Source: Erwinia sp039023475
Lineage (GTDB): Bacteria; Pseudomonadota; Gammaproteobacteria; Enterobacterales; Enterobacteriaceae
Reading direction: 5' to 3'
Length of the DNA stretch: 64,000 bases
NCBI RefSeq assembly: GCF_039023475.1
Contig: NZ_JBCHVB010000006.1
Location: 186,001-250,000, forward strand
The position numbers and the translations under genes were made by a program. Under the pieces are notes generated by a model. That model did no database searches. It was given only the letters and a program-made list of their open reading frames with translations, and was not told the origin of the DNA. Of the stretch, positions 31,629-40,343 are shown one piece after another (position 1 is the stretch's first letter; every line of letters begins with the position of its first letter).

Positions 31629-34507
31629 TACTTCACACTCCATTGCACGGTAAACAGGTTTTCAATCGTTGTTTTTTTATTCAGTTTGCCTTCAAGGGAT
31701 TCGATCAGCTCTTCGCGGCGTTCATCGACTTCATCTTGCTTGTCGAATAGCTCGCGGCGGCTTTTATTGCGCTGACTTTCCAGATTCTTCTGTTGCTTTT
31801 GTAGTACCAGCTTTTCTTCCAGTGTAACTGCGGTCTTTGCTTCGCGGCGCACCTCTTTAATTTGTTTATCGAGCTCCTTGATAGAAGCTTCAAGTCCTTC
31901 TTTCAGGTCATCGGCCCAGGCATCCAGCTTGTTCACTTCTTGCTCGAAAAAGCTCAGGTTTCGGTCATTAACAGATTTTTCAACTTTATTGCGTTCTGAC
32001 GCCAGAATTCCTTCAAGTGCTATTTCTGAGGCTGGCGGTTCTGCTACGTGATTGTTCTGGCTGGTTGGATATTCAAAGGCCGGAAGCTGCATCAGTTTTT
32101 GTGCAACTTCTGCAGGAAGGATTTTACCTTGTTGGTCCATAGCTGCAAACAACAGGTAGTCTTCAGTATGCTCCAGTGATTCAATGCTAAATTTCTGTAA
32201 GCGTAGGGTCCCAGTCTTACCTATCAAACTTTCAATCACAGACACTTTCGCGGTATGAGACGAATAGTCGAATACCAGCTCAGCCGCGGGTAGCTCACGG
32301 CTTATCGCCTGCTGTAGCACCCATTCGCCCAGAGGAGCAGACAACCGGTAGCGGTGCGCATGGGATAGTTCATTGCCTGATTGTTGAACCGGAACGCGCT
32401 TGTGCAGCTGATAGAGCCCAAATGGAATTTGAGGAATCGAAGTCTTTAGCTCAAAGCTGTGATTGGCTTTATTAAAGTCGGCAAGGCTTTGCAATTCGTG
32501 ATGAGTCAGCGCCCAGAACCAACGGCCCACTTTATCGAGGCGTTGTTCAGCGGCATCGAGCCGCAGCTTGAGAAGGTCATGAATATCTTCATCAAAGTTT
32601 TCCAGCAGAAGCTGGCGGGTTTCTTTCATCTTCTCGTTAATGTCTGTTTCCAGCTCTCGTTGCAACTGTTTAAAGGCAGCATCAATTTCCTCTGGCTTGC
32701 GGCAGGTTTCGTAAATAGCCTGAATACGTTTTTCAAAATCGACGCCAGATTCAATGCTACCCAGCACTTCATCGGAAGCGCCAAAGACCCCATCAAAGAG
32801 ATGAAACTTCTCAGTAAGCAGTTCCAGCACGCGCTGATCGGCCAGATTGAAGTTATTCAGAAAGTTTATAACAACCACATCGAACTTCTGGCCGTAACGA
32901 TGGCAACGTCCAATTCTTTGTTCAACCCTTTGCGGATTCCAGGGTAAGTCGTAATTTATCAACAGTGAGCAGAACTGGAGGTTGACACCTTCTGCGGCGG
33001 CTTCTGTGGCAATCATGACTTCTGCATGATGTCTGAAGTGATCAATTAAGGCGGAGCGTCTGTCAACCTGAGGCGAGCCGCTGATTTTGTCACTGTCTTG
33101 ATTTTCCGCTAACCAGCGTTGATACACTTCCGTAGCATGTGGATGATTGTTGGAACCACTGAAAGTGACGATTTTATCCTGATAGCCATTAGCAGACAGA
33201 AAACGGGTTAAGTATTCTTGCGTGCGCTTGGATTCGGTGAAGATAATCACCTTTCTTGGCGCACCCATGGCCTCCATTTTCTCGAAGCCTTGATTCAAAG
33301 CTATAAGAAGTGCCGTGGCTTTACTATCGGTTTCAATGGCTTTGGCTTTGCCAATATAGAGTCTGATTTCGCTGATTTCGTCTTCGAGCAACTCACGATC
33401 AATATCGGCATCGTTAGCTTCAAGCTCGTCGATTTCTTCCAGATACTCCTGCTCAAAGTCGTCGTCATCCACCAAGGTGGCGACAACATCAATATCGCTT
33501 TGGGTATTTTCTTTCAGTGCCTCAAGGCGCTTTAAGATGGTTTCCAGCGTGTTAAGTACCGCGTGTGAGCTGGAAGCCAATAGCTTGCGAAGAATAAGCC
33601 CCGTAAGATGGCGCTGATTGCGAGGCAGTGCATAGCTCTCGTCACGCTCTAATAAGGCGGATATGCCGTTGTAGAGGTCTTCTTCTTGTGCTGTCGGGGT
33701 GAAAGGCACCGTTAATGTTTGGCGCTGGGTGTAACGCACATATTCCAGCACATCGCGCCGCAGGGTGCGGTGAACGAAACCTTTAAGCCGGCCTTTCAGC
33801 TCTGCAACGGAGCTATGGCCCTGAATATAACTTTGACGAAAAGAACGTTCATCACCAAAGAGCTGCTCATCAATCAAGGTTGAGAGGCCGTACAACTCCA
33901 TCAGTGAGTTTTGTAGAGGGGTTGCGGTCAGAAGTAGCTTTTTGCGGCCTGCCAGTGCTCTTCTGAGTAACTGTCCCATGCGATTACTGGTGCGATGAGC
34001 ATTGCGAAGCTTGTGGGCTTCATCAATTACCACCAGATCCCAGGGCTCTATAAGCAACTGCTCTTCAAGCCGAGCAGCGTAATGGTAAGACATAATGATA
34101 ACCCGCTTTTCAGTCAACGGATTATAAACGCCTTCTTTTTGTAGATTCTTCCAGGTCTTTGAATCCAGAATCTGTGATGGCAGATTGAATTTATCCGCCA
34201 GCTCCTGAGCCCACTGCCTGCGCAATGAAGCAGGGCAGATAATCAGGAGCTTTCTTCTACGTTCTGCCCAGTATTGGGAAATCACCAGACCCGCTTCGAT
34301 GGTTTTACCCAAGCCCACTTCATCAGCCAGTACAACGCCCTGACTTAAGGGGTTGCTGAGTGCGAACAGCGCTGCGTTGATCTGGTGGGGGTTAAGATCG
34401 ACACTGGCATCAAACAATGATTGCGAGAGGCTATCGACGCCACCAGTTGCATGGCGAATAGTGAGCTCGTGAGCGTAGTATTTCGCTTGATGGTTAGTGA
34501 TCTGCAT
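31628..34507 (-). CDS. SNF2/RapA-type helicase of the defence operon
   Basis: A 959-residue superfamily 2 helicase of the SNF2 type. DEVGLGKT (Walker A, about residues 62-69), IDEAHKLRN (DEAH at 162-165), TATPLQNS, and in the second domain VEQRIGRCHRYGQ are typical of SNF2/RapA enzymes, including DrmD of DISARM. A charged coiled coil fills the C-terminus (about 820-940). The start MQITNHQAKYY overlaps the end of the XRE gene by 14 bases. It likely translocates on foreign DNA or moves a protein partner. The similarity to DrmD is general, not proof of a DISARM system; drmA, drmB and drmC are absent. Confidence 0.88.
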   Translation of the reverse strand: MQITNHQAKYYAHELTIRHATGGVDSLSQSLFDASVDLNPHQINAALFALSNPLSQGVVLADEVGLGKTIEAGLVISQYWAERRRKLLIICPASLRRQWAQELADKFNLPSQILDSKTWKNLQKEGVYNPLTEKRVIIMSYHYAARLEEQLLIEPWDLVVIDEAHKLRNAHRTSNRMGQLLRRALAGRKKLLLTATPLQNSLMELYGLSTLIDEQLFGDERSFRQSYIQGHSSVAELKGRLKGFVHRTLRRDVLEYVRYTQRQTLTVPFTPTAQEEDLYNGISALLERDESYALPRNQRHLTGLILRKLLASSSHAVLNTLETILKRLEALKENTQSDIDVVATLVDDDDFEQEYLEEIDELEANDADIDRELLEDEISEIRLYIGKAKAIETDSKATALLIALNQGFEKMEAMGAPRKVIIFTESKRTQEYLTRFLSANGYQDKIVTFSGSNNHPHATEVYQRWLAENQDSDKISGSPQVDRRSALIDHFRHHAEVMIATEAAAEGVNLQFCSLLINYDLPWNPQRVEQRIGRCHRYGQKFDVVVINFLNNFNLADQRVLELLTEKFHLFDGVFGASDEVLGSIESGVDFEKRIQAIYETCRKPEEIDAAFKQLQRELETDINEKMKETRQLLLENFDEDIHDLLKLRLDAAEQRLDKVGRWFWALTHHELQSLADFNKANHSFELKTSIPQIPFGLYQLHKRVPVQQSGNELSHAHRYRLSAPLGEWVLQQAISRELPAAELVFDYSSHTAKVSVIESLIGKTGTLRLQKFSIESLEHTEDYLLFAAMDQQGKILPAEVAQKLMQLPAFEYPTSQNNHVAEPPASEIALEGILASERNKVEKSVNDRNLSFFEQEVNKLDAWADDLKEGLEASIKELDKQIKEVRREAKTAVTLEEKLVLQKQQKNLESQRNKSRRELFDKQDEVDERREELIESLEGKLNKKTTIENLFTVQWSVK

Positions 34508-34739
34508 CCAGAGATTCCTTTCCTTCGGCTTTAATTCCCTGAACCTCAAGCTCCAGTAGATCGCCAATGCCACAGCCGAATAACAGACAGATTTTTTCTA
34601 TCGTGTCCAAATCCACTTTTTGAGCAGTCTCTTTATAGAGCAATGTTACTGTAGCACGGCTGAGTCCCGTCTCTCTGGCAACGTCGGCAATACGCAGCTT
34701 GTGTTCGCCCATGATTCGGGCGAGGTTGCAGCGGATCAT
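34494..34739 (-). CDS. XRE/Cro-type regulator of the defence operon
   Basis: An 81-residue DNA-binding protein. The helix-turn-helix (KLRIADVARETGLSRATVT, about residues 13-31) and the following DLDTIEKICLLFGCGIGDLLEL are typical of small Cro/CI-type regulators. The ATG at 34739 follows GAGG by 8 bases; a longer in-frame start is less well placed. Being the first gene, overlapping the helicase by 14 bases, it probably controls the operon, perhaps through the inverted repeat 53-66 bases upstream. Confidence 0.85.
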   Translation of the reverse strand: MIRCNLARIMGEHKLRIADVARETGLSRATVTLLYKETAQKVDLDTIEKICLLFGCGIGDLLELEVQGIKAEGKESLDADH

Positions 34740-34791
34740 GGCTGTGCCTCTTTTGGTGATTAGCAATATTGGTCAAGAGCATACCATGATC

Positions 34792-34805
34792 TATGCATTT
34801 GCATA
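34792..34805. promoter_or_regulatory. Candidate operator of the defence operon
   Basis: TATGCA-TT-TGCATA inverted repeat, 52 bases upstream of the XRE gene, next to a TTGCAA that could serve as -35. A suitable target for the XRE regulator; not proven. Confidence 0.4.
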
Positions 34806-34890
34806 GCATTTTGCAAGTTGAAATAACATTATGCGCAGCAAGGCTGTCATAGTTGGTAGTTTAAACCCCTTTTTGCGAACCTACTTGGCT

Positions 34891-35166
34891 TTACCGCCAC
34901 CGCACTAGTTCACAAACAGGGACATCGTAAAAATCTTTAGTAATGCGATTCTGGATGCTGTCATCGTCCAAGTACTTCGCCAGCTTGTTAACGACACTTA
35001 CCGAGTGCCGTTTCAGCTCATCGGCAATCAGCCGGACAGTGCAGACATAATCGATCATGTCGTAAAGAATCTCTTCGTCTGCCTTGCTCCAAGCTTTTCC
35101 GAAGTTCTCCTGGAATTGAAGTTCACCAGTCAGGTATCGATAATAAAAGTCTGACATCTCCCCCAT
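34891..35166 (-). CDS. Small protein upstream of the defence operon, unknown
   Basis: A 91-residue protein with no domain that I recognise. It is acidic and helical in the middle (SKADEEILYDMIDYVCTVRL, then ADELKRHSVSVVNKLAKYL) and ends in VCELVRWR. The ATG at 35166 has AGGAGG 5 bases before it, a strong ribosome site that decides the start over the GTG two codons earlier. It points the same way as the defence operon, 150 bases before the XRE gene, and may be an accessory gene. Confidence 0.6.
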   Translation of the reverse strand: MGEMSDFYYRYLTGELQFQENFGKAWSKADEEILYDMIDYVCTVRLIADELKRHSVSVVNKLAKYLDDDSIQNRITKDFYDVPVCELVRWR

Positions 35167-35589
35167 AAACACCTCCTAGACGCCACCATCCTCCGTCAGG
35201 TGCAGGCCACTTTGTATTTGTTGATCAAGTCGCGCATGGTTATCCGCTTCAGAAGCCATGAGAACACTTCTTCATCATTTAGTGTGTCACTAAAAGGGAT
35301 GCACTAACCTTTAGCCGCTAAACGTCACAACTTAAGCTCGATGTTCCCCTAGAAGATATTTTTTATTCTACCATTAATCAGTAGTTGTGCTAATGATAAC
35401 ATCGCCCTGGTTAAACATCATTCTTGACTTGAAACTGATATTTTCCTCTGCAGATCTCCCTGATTAAATCTTTATTTCCCATACCAAATAAAATATCAAT
35501 TAACATTTACCTCAACTTTCTTCCAGAGGAAAATTAGGATAACTTTCCTAATTAAGAAAATGATAAAATTAGCATTTAGCACTTAAAAA
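35167..35589 (-). other. Gap with a short protein-like frame (possible gene remnant)
   Basis: About 420 bases. On the minus strand, roughly 35196-35305, a frame without a normal start reads FSDTLNDEEVFSWLLKRIT and ends KYKVACT; it looks like the tail of a lost gene. The rest (35330-35589) is very AT-rich and shows nothing else. Confidence 0.3.
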
Positions 35590-36324
35590 TCAAGTTAGTA
35601 CAATGGAATCAAATACTGATTTAACAATTTCATCTTCCTTTACCCATCTATGTATCGTTTCACTAAGATTATCCCAGAGCAAAATTAAATTGTCAGCTTC
35701 ATGATGGTTTGCATGGCTCTGCCCCTTCGCCATTTCAATTTCTATAAAATTAAACAATTCTACTTCAATTATCGAAATTGCTTCACCAATGCTCCCCCAC
35801 CCTTGACTCGGAACTTTTTCGAAAAGCAATCTAATGAGCTCAACCTTAACCGGTGAGAACTTTTTCGCCCGTTCTTTACCACCGTTCCTACCATCCTCTC
35901 TCGCCTTCAATCTTCTATTAACTTCAATATCAATAGTCTCTTCCCTATATCTTTCTTTAACTTTAACACCTAACCATGAATTTAGCAAAAACAACGCATC
36001 CAATAAATGTGAAACGCTTTCATTAGGTTCATCGTAATTTTCAAAAGAATATTTACCAAGTTGCTCACTGATAAACGCACTTCTTAATAATGAATCGAAA
36101 TCCCCATGAATTTTCGTCTCAACCAAAGCATAAGAACGAATACCTTGATCACCAAATGACTCATCTGAATATGGTTCGCTGCTATAAACATTAATTGAAT
36201 ATTCACGAGCAACGCGACGGAGTTCGCAAATCATTTCGGATTTAACGAAGGGTTTTGAATCTTTGATATTATTATCAAATTCATCACATAATCTTTTGAA
36301 CAATATTTCATCACATTTGCTCAT
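35590..36324 (-). CDS. Hypothetical protein, AT-rich island gene
   Basis: A 244-residue protein of unknown function, low in GC. The N-terminal half is charged (SKCDEILFKRLCDEFDNN); the middle has a KVKERYREE, RRLKAREDGRNGGKERAKK basic stretch; the C-terminus is helical with HANHHEADN. It may be a soluble regulator or phage-derived; nothing more can be said. Its start ATG lies 213 bases from the divergent AlpA gene. Confidence 0.6.
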   Translation of the reverse strand: MSKCDEILFKRLCDEFDNNIKDSKPFVKSEMICELRRVAREYSINVYSSEPYSDESFGDQGIRSYALVETKIHGDFDSLLRSAFISEQLGKYSFENYDEPNESVSHLLDALFLLNSWLGVKVKERYREETIDIEVNRRLKAREDGRNGGKERAKKFSPVKVELIRLLFEKVPSQGWGSIGEAISIIEVELFNFIEIEMAKGQSHANHHEADNLILLWDNLSETIHRWVKEDEIVKSVFDSIVLT

Positions 36325-36442
36325 AGCTCATAGTCTCCCATTTGAAGTCGATGAAGCATTGTAATCCATGTAGGTGATCTTTTCACATACACCGTCACGC
36401 TTAAAAATACTTCAAAATCATTAAGTTGAAGAAAATTATTGC

Positions 36443-36460
36443 TGTGTAAAAAATTACACA
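36443..36460. promoter_or_regulatory. Inverted repeat upstream of the AlpA gene
   Basis: TGTGTAA-AAAA-TTACACA, perfect 7-bp arms, 78 bases before the AlpA start and in the divergent region. A plausible operator. Confidence 0.4.
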
Positions 36461-36537
36461 CCCTTGGTGCATAGTTGCGAGCCTACAAAAACATTACCTT
36501 AGATGTCGAACAAAAAGACTGAAGAGGACCAGCTTAA

Positions 36538-36774
36538 GTGACTGTATCTAGTATTAAAGTACTGCGGCTTACGCAACTTATGCGCAAAATTGGCGTGAGC
36601 CGTTCAACCATTTACGATTGGTTGAATCCGATGTCACCTCGTTATGATGCAAATTTTCCTAAGCAACTGCGCATGGGGAGGCAATCGGTAGGGTGGCTGG
36701 AGTCCGAAATTGATGAGTGGTTATTAAATTTCTGTCCACGCGCCAGCAAATCGGATCGACTGCAATTCATCTGA
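36538..36774 (+). CDS. AlpA-family regulator, island 2
   Basis: A 78-residue AlpA-type DNA-binding protein (LTQLMRKIGVSRSTIYDWL, then VGWLESEIDEWLL). It starts with GTG; GAGGA lies about 10 bases upstream. AlpA proteins act as excisionases or regulators of island genes. It shows the same helix-turn-helix pattern as vis of island 1, so it may be the excision partner of the island 2 integrase even though it lies 16 kb from it. Confidence 0.82.
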   Translation: MTVSSIKVLRLTQLMRKIGVSRSTIYDWLNPMSPRYDANFPKQLRMGRQSVGWLESEIDEWLLNFCPRASKSDRLQFI

Positions 36775-36938
36775 TGTGAATTTAACCGTGCTGGAAGCAT
36801 CATTTTTTTATCACTAGGGCATTATTGTTGCTTTGCTAGTTTATCCCTGCGTAATTCAGGACATATAAGGAGGTGAGGCTATTTAAATAGATTTACAGGT
36901 GTTTTTTATTACTTCCTACTGTTTAGAGGGTATGAATA

Positions 36939-38063
36939 GTGGCTATCTGTAAAAGGGATAACTGCAGCTCTGCCATGGGCAACAGCCATGGTGAAATAAA
37001 ATACCGTCTGTGTCCTCAGCATTATGATCGAATGATCGCCAGAGTCATAATGAGAGAGGAGAAGAAAACGGCAATATGTGGCTACTGCGGTATCAGCATT
37101 GCGCTGTCACGAAACAGTAAGTTCTGCAGTGCGAATTGCCGAATTAAAGCTACACGAATAATAGATGACGATGACATCGTGAGTTTGCATAACCATTCGT
37201 GGTGGATTAGCCTTGAGGCAATGCTTAAGGCTAATCCGGTTGGTTTGGGCAGCATCACAGGCATAAATGATATTTCTGAAATGATAGGGTTATATTTTAT
37301 GAAATCTCACTACCAGCACCCCTACAACATGATTAACGGCGAGTTTGTTACTGATGAATACGGTGAGCGTATTAAACGCTTCATCCAAGGATTTCCTCTT
37401 GATTTAAGTCATCGCTACCCGAACTCAAAAGGGGGAGCTAATAATGCCAAAAACATCTTGATTTGCCCCGGCCTGATTAACCGGATGGTCAAAGACAACA
37501 TTCCTTTATATGAGGAAGGAAACCCGTACAATGGTTTTAAGGCTCAGGGAGGCACACATAAGATAATTAAAACCTTGTTGAAAGCACTTGTGGAAAAGTT
37601 TGGCAGGACGACAGTAAAAGAGGCCTTGTGGTGCGTGAAAAAAATGCCTTTTGCTGACATAACCCGACCTAAAAACCTGATACTCAACACCACTTCGCAG
37701 CCATTAACAGTGCTGTTGCTTGAAGAACTGAATCGTCTGAATTTGGGTAAGTTACGCGCCGCCGTGAAAGCCAGTTCTGAGTCACCCCGTATCTGCACTG
37801 ATTTCCTGGATGCAGAATTACTTGCCGCTTCATGTTTTCATGCATTACTGACGGGTGATAAAGACGGATTTCTGGATGAGCTGATGCAACTCGACGTAGC
37901 ATGCCGTGACGCGAATGGAGCCACCGACATTGAAGGTCAAATTAATAGCTTTACCAGGACGCACTCGCGGTATATGAAGAAATATTTCCATGTCAATATG
38001 CGTTCTGAGCGCGATACAAGAAATCTGTACAAACGTTTTTTCACCCACCCACCAATGTATTAA
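36939..38063 (+). CDS. Zinc-finger protein with HNH-like motif
   Basis: A 374-residue protein starting with GTG. Two N-terminal metal sites are seen: C4, C9, C25, H28 (LCPQH) and C47, C50, C63, C67 (CGYCG..FCSANC). At about 153-175, DLSHRYPNSKGG..NAKNI resembles the H-N-H nuclease pattern (His158, GG, Asn). The C-terminal half is helical. A nuclease role is a suggestion; I do not know a named family. It follows the AlpA gene on the same strand and is followed by a terminator. Confidence 0.65.
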   Translation: MAICKRDNCSSAMGNSHGEIKYRLCPQHYDRMIARVIMREEKKTAICGYCGISIALSRNSKFCSANCRIKATRIIDDDDIVSLHNHSWWISLEAMLKANPVGLGSITGINDISEMIGLYFMKSHYQHPYNMINGEFVTDEYGERIKRFIQGFPLDLSHRYPNSKGGANNAKNILICPGLINRMVKDNIPLYEEGNPYNGFKAQGGTHKIIKTLLKALVEKFGRTTVKEALWCVKKMPFADITRPKNLILNTTSQPLTVLLLEELNRLNLGKLRAAVKASSESPRICTDFLDAELLAASCFHALLTGDKDGFLDELMQLDVACRDANGATDIEGQINSFTRTHSRYMKKYFHVNMRSERDTRNLYKRFFTHPPMY

Positions 38064-38085
38064 CACCCCGGAAATTTTACCTCAT

Positions 38086-38114
38086 GGCCGCAGAAATGCG
38101 GCCTTAAGTTTTTT
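38086..38114 (+). terminator. Terminator after the zinc-finger gene
   Basis: GGCCGCA/TGCGGCC stem with a GAAA loop and TTTTTT after 5 bases. Confidence 0.8.
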
Positions 38115-38787
38115 GAAAACCTAAAAAAGTCAAGACGAATACCCCTCCGTAATGGGAAATATGATTTCCTCATTTCCCAGAATACGCAGAGTTAAAAGCC
38201 CGCCCGGTTTTACCTGAGCTGCAGAAAGGAAATAGGGCATCCAGGCTGAGCTAAGTACGGAACTGGCCTAACGCAAACCATTATTACCAAAAAATCAACA
38301 GCTGGAATAAAAAATCATAAAGCGTACAACACGTCTGCTTGAAGAGGACTGAGCTCGTAACTGCGTGCTATCAGTATCGCACCGACATAACGGCCGCCCT
38401 CTGAAGCTCTGGCGCGTCCTCTCTGAATTAAGCAAATAAAAAAAATTCAGACATATATAACAAATACGAAGCTCGGCAGATTACTTCAGTGTAAGCCTCA
38501 TTACATACGTCAGCTCAGGCCGTTAATTATCCCCTCATTTTTGAATTCTGGTTTCACTATGAAAGCGTATCACAGCAGCAGATTGCTCTGTTTTTTTAAT
38601 CACCGGACACGGTATGGCCGTTTGTTATTAACTGACACGTCGCTTGTCTATTGGGCGGCCACAACCGTGCACAGCTGTCTGCTAGTGTGTATTTCAGCAG
38701 GCATCAGCCGGATCAACCGGCTGATAAAGCCGTCATCAGGTTGCAGATATCTACCCAATGTCCTTCAGCCCAGGGAAATTAATTATC
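38115..38787. other. Long gap before the WYL-type regulator
   Basis: About 670 bases without a convincing gene. A frame at 38541-38933 reads through the start of the next gene in another register and has no protein features. Such long leaders are common before yafZ/yeeR-type modules; I see no RNA I can name. Confidence 0.4.
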
Positions 38788-39486
38788 ATGTCTGCGGAAG
38801 ACAGAAAATACGATCGTATGGCCGCAAGGCTTGCGCTCATTATCAGTCGGTTGTTTATGGGGGAGCAGCTGTCAGTGCAGGCGCTGTCGCAGGAGTTTAT
38901 GGTGTCAGAACGAACGCTCAGACGGGATTTTAGGGAGCGGCTGAGCTGCCTGTCACTGGTTTACCGACAGGGAGCCTGGTCTTTATCGAGCCTGAATGAA
39001 GGGGTACGTACTGATCGGGACATATTGCACTTTGCCCGCGTCACCAGTACGGACCAGCTGTTTCCTGTAATGGACAGTAAGCTCATTTCGGTGCTCACGG
39101 ATAACAGCATTGAGTCCCCATTTATCGTTTGGCAGGTGCCCCCGGAGCGTAAACCTACTCATCCAGGCAGTTTCTGGCGCATCACGCAGGCCATTGTGGA
39201 CAGGGTGCTGTTAGATGTCACCACCGCAGGGCAACTGTACCGGTGGTTTGCCCCCTACCGGCTAGTTTTCTTTGGCAGCTCTTGGTATCTGGTGGGTGAA
39301 CATAACCAGCAGATTCAGGTGTGCGTGCTGAGCGACATTTCCGGCGTGTCACTTACCCACAGAAAGTTTCTGCGCAGGCGATCCGTCGATGAGCTACTCG
39401 CAAATGCGGACTTCATTAACTCACTCCCCCACTTTCAGTACGTCAGGAAGGTGCTGACGGACACCGCCACGCCGCGTTCTGCCTGA
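38788..39486 (+). CDS. WYL-type transcriptional regulator
   Basis: A 232-residue protein with an N-terminal DeoR-like helix-turn-helix (LSVQALSQEFMVSERTLRRDF, about residues 21-41) and a C-terminal WYL-like ligand domain (LYRWFAPYRLVFFGSSWYLVG). Such regulators begin the conserved module at the end of CP4-44-like islands. The start at 38788 has AGGG upstream; a start 10 codons earlier is possible. Confidence 0.8.
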   Translation: MSAEDRKYDRMAARLALIISRLFMGEQLSVQALSQEFMVSERTLRRDFRERLSCLSLVYRQGAWSLSSLNEGVRTDRDILHFARVTSTDQLFPVMDSKLISVLTDNSIESPFIVWQVPPERKPTHPGSFWRITQAIVDRVLLDVTTAGQLYRWFAPYRLVFFGSSWYLVGEHNQQIQVCVLSDISGVSLTHRKFLRRRSVDELLANADFINSLPHFQYVRKVLTDTATPRSA

Positions 39487-39529
39487 GCAATGCCAAACCA
39501 CACACAACACAATACAACTCTGAGGCACT

Positions 39530-39742
39530 ATGTTTTTAATGATTACCAGCCTGATATGGCTTGCCACCGGCGTCGTGCTGTACCGCTCGGAACGTAAGCC
39601 CGATCCTGACACGCGTTTTGACCGCAGTACCCGCGCTGAGGCGGCGGGGCTGGCACTGCTGTGGCCGCTGGTGCTGTGCATCATGCTGCTGTATGGCGTA
39701 GCCCGCAGAGTTCACCGGCTTATCCGCAATAAATTACACTGA
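39530..39742 (+). CDS. Small membrane protein, CP4-type module
   Basis: A 70-residue protein with two hydrophobic segments (about residues 2-18 and 40-57) separated by a charged loop (RSERKPDPDTRFDRST). Located between the WYL regulator and a lipoprotein, on the same strand. Function unknown. Confidence 0.6.
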   Translation: MFLMITSLIWLATGVVLYRSERKPDPDTRFDRSTRAEAAGLALLWPLVLCIMLLYGVARRVHRLIRNKLH

Positions 39743-39780
39743 GCGGTTTACACCGCGCCTTCCCATTAATGAGGTCTTAA

Positions 39781-40137
39781 ATGAAATACAAGGTATTGCT
39801 TGTGCTGGCAATTCTGCTGCTGTGCGCCTGTGAGGATGAAGATCCCGACATACGCATAGAAACGTACAATCGAGTAAATCAGTTTATAAATCTCCCGTAT
39901 GTCAGCGTCAGCGTGGCCGCACTGGTCGATGATATCGAAATTGAAAACATCATCGTAAACCGGACTAACTGCAGGATGGAAAATCAGCGCTTCAGAGGGC
40001 TGAACAACGGCATGACAAAAATACCAAAGCGCCTGAAATATGGAGAGGTGGTAACACTGGACTTCTCAGGACCCTGTAAAGCCTCGCAGGTGGAAGTGGT
40101 GACCAGCAGGGGTAGCTGGTCACAGTCTTATCAGTAA
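39781..40137 (+). CDS. Small lipoprotein, CP4-type module
   Basis: A 118-residue protein with a signal peptide and a likely lipobox (ILLLCAC, cleavage before the second Cys at about 17-18), followed by acidic residues EDEDPD. The mature part is beta-rich with two Cys (NRTNC, SGPC) that could bond. Unknown function; typical of enterobacterial islands. Confidence 0.7.
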   Translation: MKYKVLLVLAILLLCACEDEDPDIRIETYNRVNQFINLPYVSVSVAALVDDIEIENIIVNRTNCRMENQRFRGLNNGMTKIPKRLKYGEVVTLDFSGPCKASQVEVVTSRGSWSQSYQ

Positions 40138-40298
40138 CCTGCTCCATTCCTGCCGTTCACTCTGAAAAAACACATAGAGTGTGTTAATACTGCGTATTAA
40201 CAGTCGTTATAAACCTCCCATCCGTAAGGTTTCCCTCCTTAAGGGATTTTAACCATATTATTCACATCCCGTATTTTTTAAAAACCATCCCATCAGAC

Positions 40299-40329
40299 AG
40301 AGCAGGCTACCATCAGCCTGCTCTTTTTA
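40299..40329 (+). terminator. Terminator before the radC-like gene
   Basis: AGAGCAGGCT/AGCCTGCTCT stem and TTTTT. Its T-run is followed at once by the GAAAGGAAA ribosome site of the next gene. Confidence 0.8.
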
Positions 40330-40343
40330 TTGAAAGGAAAAAA

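Noticed and set aside
31628..34507. DISARM system, because of the SNF2-type helicase with a methyltransferase nearby
   Set aside because: The drmA helicase, drmB (DUF1998) and drmC (PLD) genes are absent and the methyltransferase is a type III Mod with its own Res.
21793..34739. CRISPR array or retron in the defence island
   Set aside because: No regularly spaced repeats and no reverse transcriptase frame were seen.
38541..38933. 130-codon frame before the WYL regulator
   Set aside because: Overlaps the real regulator start in another register; composition unlike a protein.
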